Shown here: piece by piece, positions 56,086 through 64,000 of the stretch
Layout: each line of letters begins with the position of its first letter
Numbering within the stretch: the first letter of the stretch is position 1
Source: Pomphorhynchus laevis
Taxonomy: Eukaryota; Acanthocephala; Palaeacanthocephala; Echinorhynchida; Pomphorhynchidae
Direction of reading: 5' to 3'
Assembly (NCBI GenBank): GCA_012934845.2
Contig: WNNJ02003173.1
Span: 1 to 64,000, forward strand
Length of the DNA: 64,000 bases
The notes under the pieces: model-generated
Seen by the model: the letters and a program-made list of their open reading frames with translations, nothing else
Database searches by the model: none
Told to the model about the DNA's origin: nothing
Translations under genes and position numbers: made by a program

Positions 56086-56715
56086 GCCTCCTTACAGCAT
56101 CTATGAAATTCTTTAAATGCAAGTAGACCGTGATTTAGAATCGATGCATAGCCAGTATTTGAAGCTTTACCTGTTGCTTCTTACAGCATCCGTAAACCAG
56201 TCAAGATTCAAATACACCGTAGTTGATAACTGATGCATTTACAGTCTGTTACACTTTAGTTGATGTTCTAATTTACAGTTAATCAGAAAATTACTTGAAG
56301 TGGTTAAACATTCAAGTTGTAAGCATTAAAGATTCCATTAAACTGAAATTATCAGTTTAATGTAATTTTAATAAAATTATCAATTCATATTAAAATTTGA
56401 ATCATATAAAAATTTAAATCACTTTTTAGATCGGATGTAGAACATACAGTAAGTTGAAAATACAGTGAGTGAATTTTATAATGAAATTTAATTTTGAAAG
56501 ACGTTCAATTGTTTTAAAAAGTGAACTATATTTAATAATAAGAGAATGCTTATAAAAACTTTTTAAAACAATCTGTTACAGAACATGTGAACCCTGTAAA
56601 GTCAAGTAGATTGCCATTGAAAATCGATACATGGTCAGTATTTGCAGCTTATCATGTTGCCTTCTTGCAGCATATGTGAACAACTCAAGAGCCAAATAAA
56701 CCGAAATTCATTTGG
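56086..56715 (+). repeat. Short repeats and a further family C piece
   Basis: Three ~60-bp units around CTTACAGCAT...CAAGT/GATTC...ACCG lie at about 56,086, 56,175 and 56,655. A 130-bp family C segment (from GACGTTCAATTGTTTTAAAA) is at 56,500-56,640. Confidence 0.65.
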
Positions 56716-56744
56716 ATCGTACAACAGATTCGAAAATATTAATA

Positions 56745-56975
56745 TTTCAGATTTGTTATTTACAAATTATTTTGTAGTTTTCGACTAAGATTCTTCTCCA
56801 GCAATACTACACACTTTATTTGTTAAGTAACAAGTTGGATATAAATTAGCAAAAAATAAACAAATAAACAAAACATTCTTTATTTGTTAGTTCACAAACA
56901 AATAAAGTGGGTATATTGCTAAACAAAAGATTATCAGTCGAAAGGTACAAAATAATTTGTAAATAACAAATTTAA
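56745..56975. repeat. Fold-back element with ~80-bp arms
   Basis: GATTTGTTATTTACAAATTAT and TTCGACTAAGATTCTT at the left face AAGATTATCAGTCGAA and ATAATTTGTAAATAACAAAT at the right. ACTTTATTTGTTA and AACAAATAAAGT close the centre. Confidence 0.85.
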
Positions 56976-59029
56976 AATAATACTTATTTCGTATGCATTA
57001 TTTGGACATTTGGGCGTTCAAGTAGTCGATCTCTGCTGAGCTTGTTGGATATGTGAATTTGAGAATCCTTGAATTGAATATTCGCCAAAGTTCATCTAAA
57101 CTTCCTCGTTCGTCGATCCTTACCAATAAAGGTAACGATCCTTTTTATTGTCGATCCTATAAATCGACAAAAAAAGTTTCAATATTGAACTAATGCTGAA
57201 GGCTAATGTTATGCGCATAGCTAACATTCGAAATCAGTATGTATGAGTAAAAGTGCGATAAAAACTTGGTTTAAAATTAGTCAATATCTATCGGGAATTC
57301 ATGTCGTTCAGTGGTCGAATTAGTCAATATTCATCGGCCAATTCATGTCGATTTAATTGATGCAAACCGTGCAATGATAAAGGATGCAAAGCTTAAGCCA
57401 TCATAGAAACTACCATTCTTGTGAAATAGATTTCTAAATTGCTATTGGAATTTTACGCATTTTTCATATTTTAGTTATCGCTTTAATTTGAACTTTTAAA
57501 TTAATAATTAATTAAATTAATTAATTATTAAAATTAATTAATAATTTATTTTAATCTAATAAATGAAATGCAGATGATATGAAATGATTTAACTTTTGAT
57601 TAAAACATTTGCCAAAACGGATATTGAATTGGCATTTGCAAAATCTCTGATTATGTCAGTTTAATCAGTTTATTGAAGAAGGATATTATGCCTGAAGCTT
57701 TAAAGTGAAAATCTTTATCTTAGTCTATATTTAAATCTATATCTAAATATTTGTCTATATTTGGTTAATTCAAAATATGTAATTAATTATATGCAATTAT
57801 TCGATTATTACAAGTTTTCCTTTGTTTAAAAAACAATATTGGAAAATTTTATTGATCAAAATTTTTAAATAGACATTTTGATATAAAGCGCTATTTTAAC
57901 TTATAACACAACAAAGAAATAAATTTAAGTTACTGCTTTGTAAAGGAAATTAAGTGTGAAATGTTTTGTAAAATCCTGCTCAACGTTTATTTATCGTTCT
58001 TTATAACTTCATCAATTATTGAATAATATGTTCGTCTATGCAAAATTGTCCTACGTTTCATGCAATTAATTTTTTATCAGTTAAAACACGGAGCAACTCC
58101 AAGTATCTATTTGTTTCGCTTTAATATTTTATAAATGAAAAATTGTATGATATTTTAATCTAATATAAATAAATTAGTATATTTCCTTTTTGTAAAAGTT
58201 ATGCTTTGACATTGAATAAATTAATTTATTAACTAATTAATTTACTATCAAAATATTTTTATTTTTAGCAACAAAAGGAAATCACAGACACTGCCGCTGT
58301 GCTTCTGTAAGCTTATTCATAGCAAATATTACTTAGATGGCAAATATATAGCTTTAAAAGGAAAAAAATGAGTCAAAAGAAAAATATATGTGAACATTTG
58401 AAAAAAATAATGAATCACTGAAATTTCCTTCATTTTTAAATTGCTTAACATGTTTTCGGTATTTGGTGAAATACTAATAATGAATCAAACCAATGAATTT
58501 CATAGACTAAAACTGCTACGATGCAATTGTAAACTTTTATAAATATTGAAAAAATCCATTCTGGGTAATATAGGCAAAATAAATTGTAAGTGCATCTTAA
58601 AATTTTATATAAAAATGAAATAATTAATTTAATATTATACAAGTAAAGTTTTGATGCAAAAATTACTTTATAATACAGTTCGTATCATATTTTCAAAGAT
58701 ACAGTTTTTCAATATTTTATAATTATATGCACATTTTCTCAATTATTTCAAGCTTTAATTAGTTTTAAACATAAATGGCTTTTTAATAGATTAAAAAATC
58801 ATTCAGAAATGTTGATTCTTAAATCCAACAAAAATCCGTTACGTTAAAGTTATAACTCTCGTTTGAACTTTTAAATAAATAAAATACAGATGATATCATA
58901 GGATTTAAACTTTTGATTTTAAAATTTGCCAAAAAATATCAAATTGACATTAGCAATATTTCTGATAACATTTATATTGAGTGGTACACACTAAACCCAT
59001 AATCTTCCTCAATTTTTGATTAGATAGTT
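56976..59029. other. AT-rich spacer
   Basis: A local doubling of ATTAGTCAATAT(C/T)..ATCGG..AATTCATGTCG lies at about 57,278-57,355. No gene was recognised. Confidence 0.5.
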
Positions 59030-59210
59030 TTACTGGAACGAAGAAGAAAATATTTCCCTTTATTTAAAAAATACAATATTTTTTTACAGTAGGATTACAT
59101 TGTAATCTTGATGATAGCAGGAGCTATCGAAATATTGTATTTTTTAAATAAAGAAAGATATTCTCTTCTTTGTTTCAGTAAAACTATCTAATTTTTTGAG
59201 TATACAAAAT
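59030..59210. repeat. Fold-back with hammerhead-like centre
   Basis: Arms of about 50 bp around AGAAAATATTTCCCTTTATTT and AAATAAAGAAAGATATTCTC. The centre reads TTGATGA-TAGC-AGGA-GCTA-TC-GAAA (59,108-59,131), a near-complete hammerhead core with C to T at the first core base. Probably a PLE terminal repeat pair. Confidence 0.7.
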
Positions 59211-60719
59211 AAGCATATTTTTTGAACACAAAATATAATTAATACATCCATGTAATGCATCAATGAAAATCTTAAATTAAAAAATTAAACGTCGGAATTT
59301 ACTTTGCAACTTAATATCTAGTTTTAAATATTTTGTAAAATATAAATTAAAAGGTTTTACTCATGCAAATCATCTTAATTAAGCGCACATTTAGTTTTTA
59401 ATACTTTTTATTCCATAATGCCTTAAATAAATTACATTTATCAATTTCCATGATATAGATGCAATTAATAAAATTAATTAAAATTAAAATATTAATTAAA
59501 TTAAATTAATAAAAATTAAAAATCAATACAATTAATCAATTTCCATTTATTGTACCTATCAATATGTATACATTAAAGTTTTAAAAGAACAGATTTCGAT
59601 GCAAAATATCTTTAAATTTTTAATAAAGTATAAATTATACTTGAAAGATTTTAAAGTATCAAATCTTTTAAAATGATTATTTCAAAAATCATTTATTAAT
59701 TCAATGGTAAACTTTTGGATTACAAACGCGCGTGCTTTACCACGCTTTTTTGCCTACTATAATATTTTCATTTATAATCATTGAAAATTAAAAGCTCTGT
59801 ATGAATGATTATCTATTTCAGCTATTTCTTTATTTATAAAATGTGTTAAAATACGATATGCGAAAATTTCCAAAGTTTTAGGATTTTGTAGCTATTTTGA
59901 TCAAATTGAACTTAAAATGTGAACTTAAACAGAATGATGTTTCTGCTGTGTTATTTAGCAATCCTTAATTTGATCTAAGTTGCTCTAAGCAGTCTTTCTA
60001 AAAATAAAAATTGCTGCATATATTGATTTTTAATTTTCAATTGTTTGACTGAAAATTATTTCATACATAATAAGAGCAGCAATATATTTCACTCCTTCTC
60101 GCTACTGCAAAGAAATTCAACTACAAAATTGCGCTTAAATAAAGATGCACTTTTGTTGAAATATTGATGGTGTTTTTCTCTCTTATTTGCTAAGAAATAC
60201 GAAACTGCAAATGTAATATGGGATACCATACTTTTTTCTATACACTTCTACGTTAAAATGTAAGTCGATATGTTTTTGAAATAAAGACTAATCAATTAAG
60301 TGGTGAAAAATAGTTTGTTCCTATTTCATTTTTACTTTATAAATAGAACGAATATCCAGCAAGCACGCTTACTTGTTAACTATACAGTGGCTGTTTGTGA
60401 GTAGAAAAAAAATCATTTTTTGGCTATTCAATGTTGATATAGAATATTAAGGACTAAATATTTACCTAAAAACATTAAAAATTGTAGTTGCCGACTACAA
60501 TTGATGACCTTTTTGAAAAAGAAAAATAATTATTGATAAATAAATATATATATTCTTTATACGACATTATTTTTCTGCTAATTTTCAAGCAAGTTTGGTG
60601 ATTTGTTTTTATTTCCTTTAATGGGGAAGTATAAATCAACACAATATTATTAAAATATTAAATTTACAATAAATAAATCAACAAAATATGATAAAAATAA
60701 ATTTAAATTCTCGTGTGGA
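59211..60719. other. AT-rich spacer
   Basis: Nothing recognised. Confidence 0.5.
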
Positions 60720-61100
60720 AAATGTTTAGAAATGGATAATAAATAATATACTCTGTATTAGAATAAGATACACTTGATAATAACATTTCATTAGAGGAAA
60801 TACGTCTTTAGCATGTATTCGGCCCAGCTGCAATGTTGGGTCGAGGAATAGTGGATGAAACTGATAACATAGCAGTTCATCCTGATACCCTCTAATCCTT
60901 ATTATGATGCATCGTCTGTTACTTATTATCCAATTCGTAAAAAATTACTTATTTTAAATTTCAATTTTAACTTGATATAAGTTATATGAAATATTATTAT
61001 ATAACAATTATTTATAATTTATTTAAATTTTATTTAGCATTATTTTTTATTAATTAATAATATAAAATAAGTAGACTCAGTTAGCTTATCAAGATAATTT
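60720..61100 (+). repeat. Rep-1 copy, complete-looking
   Basis: TTTCATTAGAGGAAATACGTC, GCATGTATTCGGCCCAGCTG, ACTGATAACATAGCAGTTC, GATGCATCGTCTGTTACTT, and the far end AAGTAGACTCAGTTAGCTTA. A second diverged AT tail follows to about 61,420. Confidence 0.85.
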
Positions 61101-61420
61101 TAAACTTATATGTTAATGCTGTAATTAAAACAACTTAAATCTTAACTTTGATTTATATTTGAAATTTTAATTAAATTTTATCGTTATATGAATATTAATT
61201 GTATAAAATCTTATATATACTTATTTATTATTATCTTTATTTTTAAAATTATTAATAAAATTGATTTTTAATTTACAAAAATTGACTTTTATTTTAAATT
61301 TTAATAACAAAATTTATCATTATATAAATTGTATAAAATCTTATATAATGATTATTTATATATTATTATTTATCTTTATTAATTTATAAAAGTATAAATT
61401 TATCGGCCCAGTTAGCATAT

Positions 61421-62746
61421 AAATTTGAAGGCTCTGTGGCCATATCAGAAGTGAATGAAATCAAAAATCAATGGCTAAAAATACACTTTGTGACCAAATG
61501 TAGGTATACTATGATGATATCATCATATATTTAAAATCTATTATTATAAATATAAAGCTTTGAACTGTGACACCTTGTTGTTTTAACAATGATATATAAT
61601 TTACATTTGATGTATATATCCTAAATGAACATTTAATAACGAACACTTTATACTTTCTGCTTACTGCTTTAATTTTTAAATAAACACGTCGACTAAGCAG
61701 GGCAGAGTTCAATATAAAAACAATTCAGTCTTTACAAAAATTTCCAGGCAAAATCTAGTAGTGGTTTAGCAAACAATTCCGTATACACATTCCAAATAGT
61801 CTGAACGAGAGATTACAGGTTATTCTGTCATGTTGTCGTTGTTTCGGAATTTACCGTTCCCAACAGAAGTCATTAAAGTTAGCATTAACTTTTTAGGACC
61901 TAAACATAATTTGCAGATTACTTCAAATAGGGTCTCTTAATTTGGACATTTATTTACAAAAGAAACTTTTCTTGGCAAATAGGTACTTTTTCTTAGCAAT
62001 CCGAGAAAGAATGCAGAGAAACACAGTTTAATTTTTTCTTTTTAAAAATATTAGTTTTCGCTTACAGTTGGCCTCTATATAGAGAGAGTACTGTGTTTAC
62101 AATATATTAAATGTAAGATGTATATTATTCACCTTCTACTAAGCAAAGAAAAAAAATTGTTCCGTACTGACAACATTTTTATGTGAACACAAAGAAAATA
62201 AGCAATAAAAACGTCAACACACGTATCTGCTAGTTTAATTTATTTTTTGCATATGCTTGATATGGAGCTATATGCCCTTTCACCAATAGATAATCATTCA
62301 CTTCGAAATAATTTATGCAGATTTGATATATGTTTTGCATTTTACTTGCAAATCGCATTGCAACAGAATGCCTGGTGTGTGGCAAATGTAAGATATAGCA
62401 CCATCATTACCAATAAAGACTGATTTTCTCTAGTAGCAGGACTTTTTGAAAGGAATATTTACTCTTTATTTTAAGTCACAAGCGACATGTGTGAAACTCG
62501 ATATCGAAAGAGGGTGTGAGAAAACACAATGTTATGCTAAGCTATCATGATATTATAATATATAAAAAAGATGGAGGAAAGGAAAAGAACCATGTTCACT
62601 TAGTTTTGGTTCACTTAGTTATTGCATATAATAACCTTTTCTTAGATTGTTCGTACAGTTCTTTCAATATCATTTGACCTTTACTTGTTTAAACTTATTC
62701 ATTTTTTTCAGATTTTAAAGTGCAAAAACAAGACTAGTTGCTAAAT
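61421..62746. other. Upstream region and 5' UTR of the filament gene
   Basis: The acceptor ATTTTTTTCAG at 62,701-62,711 shows that the 5' UTR is spliced; its first exon was not found. No coding sequence was recognised. Confidence 0.5.
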
Positions 62747-64000
62747 ATGACTTCTTATTCTCGAAGCAGCACAAAAATAAGTTCTGGAGGAAGCAGTTTT
62801 GGAAATACTAGTGGTTTAATGTCTTCCGGAGGGAGAACAAGTTCATCATCTTACAGATCAAATATAGCACCGCGATCAACTACAATGCAAAGATCAACCG
62901 TGGGGCCAAGTATGATGACCAGAATATCTCATAGCTATACGAGCAGTGGTGCAGGTGGAATGCCGATGGGAGGTTTTGGAATGTCTAGTGCTGGAGCGTT
63001 TGGACTTGCTGGTCTAGGGAAGTTTGGTGCAGCTGGAATACCAATGAGACCATCCTCGTCTTTCCCGGGAAGCGCTATAGTAGCAGTTAAGGAAACGAGA
63101 CTAAGAGAAAAACAGCAACTTTCACAGCTTAATGATAAGTTTGCACAGTATGTAGAGAAAATTCGATTCCTTGAAGCTCAGAACAAAAAGCTTGAGTTGG
63201 AATTAAAGGGACTTCGAAGCCGCGAGGGACAAGGCGGTAGCAAGATAAAGGAAATGTATGAAACTGAGATTAATGAGGCTAATAAGCTAATTGATCTATC
63301 AAACCGAGACAGAGTAATAGCTGAAGGGCAATTAAAAGAATCAATACTGGCCAGAGAAAACCTGGAGCAGCAGTACGAACATATGAAAAGCACTCAAACT
63401 GATACGGACAAGAAAATTAAAATTCTAGAGGAAGAGATCGCAAAAAACGAAGCGCGAATTAATTTGATGCGTCGTCGATACGAAGACCTTGAAGAAGAGG
63501 CTGCTCGCTACAAATTCGAAATTCAAAGAATTATAGCCGAAATCAACAAGGTAACAAATGAGATATACAATGAGAAGATGATGACGAGTTATTTGGAAGC
63601 CGAGAAGATCGGACTTGAAGATGAAATAAATCACTTGAAAAATATGCATGAGTTGGAATTGAAAGAATTACGTGATAGATCATTTGTAGACAGTGGACTC
63701 GAGCCTTCCCAATTCTTCCGAAATGAATTGGCCGATGCAATCAACCAAATTCGAAATGAATACGAAGAGGCAACAGAACAGCAGAGAATTGATTTGCACA
63801 ATCGATATATGATTAACTACAATATGATTGTAACACAACATGCCAGACCAGATATGCGACCGCTGCAATCCGAACAGCAACGCATTAACGAGGAAAGACT
63901 TCGCACAACACTGTACACTAGCCGAAATGAAGTTGCTCAGCTCAAAGCTCGCAATGAAGATCTAAATCAGCGCATCATGCTTTTGCAAAACGCACTGAAA
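62747..64000 (+). CDS. Cytoplasmic-type intermediate filament protein (3' partial)
   Basis: A structural rod protein; 418 codons are visible without an intron and the gene continues past the window. The head (about residues 1-114) is rich in Ser, Gly and Arg (SSGGSSFGNTSG; GGFGMSSAGAFG), as in filament heads that are regulated by phosphorylation. Coil 1A starts near residue 115 and has the hallmark LNDKFAQYVEKIRFLEAQNK. After a short linker, coil 1B spans about 165-309. Aligned to vimentin it is 42 residues longer, the lamin-like length of protostome filaments. Coil 2 begins after ELADAINQIRNEYEEATEQQ. The tail with CaaX or a lamin Ig fold is outside, so a lamin is not strictly excluded, but the Gly/Ser head argues for a cytoplasmic filament. 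The ATG follows an upstream splice acceptor at 62,711. Confidence 0.93.
   Translation, partial: MTSYSRSSTKISSGGSSFGNTSGLMSSGGRTSSSSYRSNIAPRSTTMQRSTVGPSMMTRISHSYTSSGAGGMPMGGFGMSSAGAFGLAGLGKFGAAGIPMRPSSSFPGSAIVAVKETRLREKQQLSQLNDKFAQYVEKIRFLEAQNKKLELELKGLRSREGQGGSKIKEMYETEINEANKLIDLSNRDRVIAEGQLKESILARENLEQQYEHMKSTQTDTDKKIKILEEEIAKNEARINLMRRRYEDLEEEAARYKFEIQRIIAEINKVTNEIYNEKMMTSYLEAEKIGLEDEINHLKNMHELELKELRDRSFVDSGLEPSQFFRNELADAINQIRNEYEEATEQQRIDLHNRYMINYNMIVTQHARPDMRPLQSEQQRINEERLRTTLYTSRNEVAQLKARNEDLNQRIMLLQNALK

Overview
The window is nuclear DNA of an invertebrate animal. It is very AT-rich, gene-poor and crowded with repeats. Six host genes can be supported. The evidence for a non-vertebrate animal is a cytoplasmic-type intermediate filament protein whose coil 1B carries the 42 extra residues typical of protostome filaments and lamins. 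Introns fall into two classes: about 39-60 nt, and 1.2-3.3 kb filled with mobile elements. TAA, TAG and TGA all act as stops. A soft-bodied protostome (a spiralian such as a flatworm) is plausible, but the species cannot be read from this sequence.

Layout. 1-8.65 kb: the C-terminal half of the PP2A scaffold subunit A (+), eight exons with four introns of 39-48 nt and three of 1.9-2.9 kb. 10.05-12.75 kb: fumarase (+), with a separate exon for the mitochondrial presequence. 13.0-15.1 kb: fold-back elements and a ~343-bp tandem repeat. 16.28-26.29 kb: an AIMP1/p43-like gene (+) in five exons, with mobile elements in every intron. 27.5-30.1 kb: a single-exon 874-codon gene (-) of unknown function, tail-to-tail with AIMP1. 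33.2-36.3 kb: a 5'-truncated LINE abutting a Penelope-like fragment. 37.9-38.65 kb: a ~370-bp tandem duplication. 43.3-44.4 kb: a two-exon PAR-type bZIP factor (-). 49.8-52.9 kb: a long, GC-richer reverse transcriptase with a C-terminal restriction-like endonuclease, probably a young element. 53.8-56.7 kb: fold-back and tandem families. 62.7-64 kb: the 5' part of an intermediate filament gene (+), running off the window.

The main surprise is the retroelement ecology. Two Penelope-like elements (PLEs) of the usual order (RT, then GIY-YIG) lie in introns of PP2A-A and AIMP1. Each has inverted terminal repeats carrying a hammerhead ribozyme motif. In the AIMP1 copy the whole minimal type I fold can be drawn by hand. 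One of those terminal repeats is split by a tRNA-related SINE with a perfect 10-bp target duplication. A second PLE lineage with the GIY-YIG segment before the RT segment (Naiad/Chlamys-like) is present in at least four fragments. A dispersed family of about 300 bp, called Rep-1 here, is scattered through introns and spacers, with about eleven copies or tails seen by eye. The host genes are housekeeping or structural (phosphatase scaffold, TCA cycle, tRNA-synthetase complex, filament) plus one transcription factor. They do not form a functional cluster.
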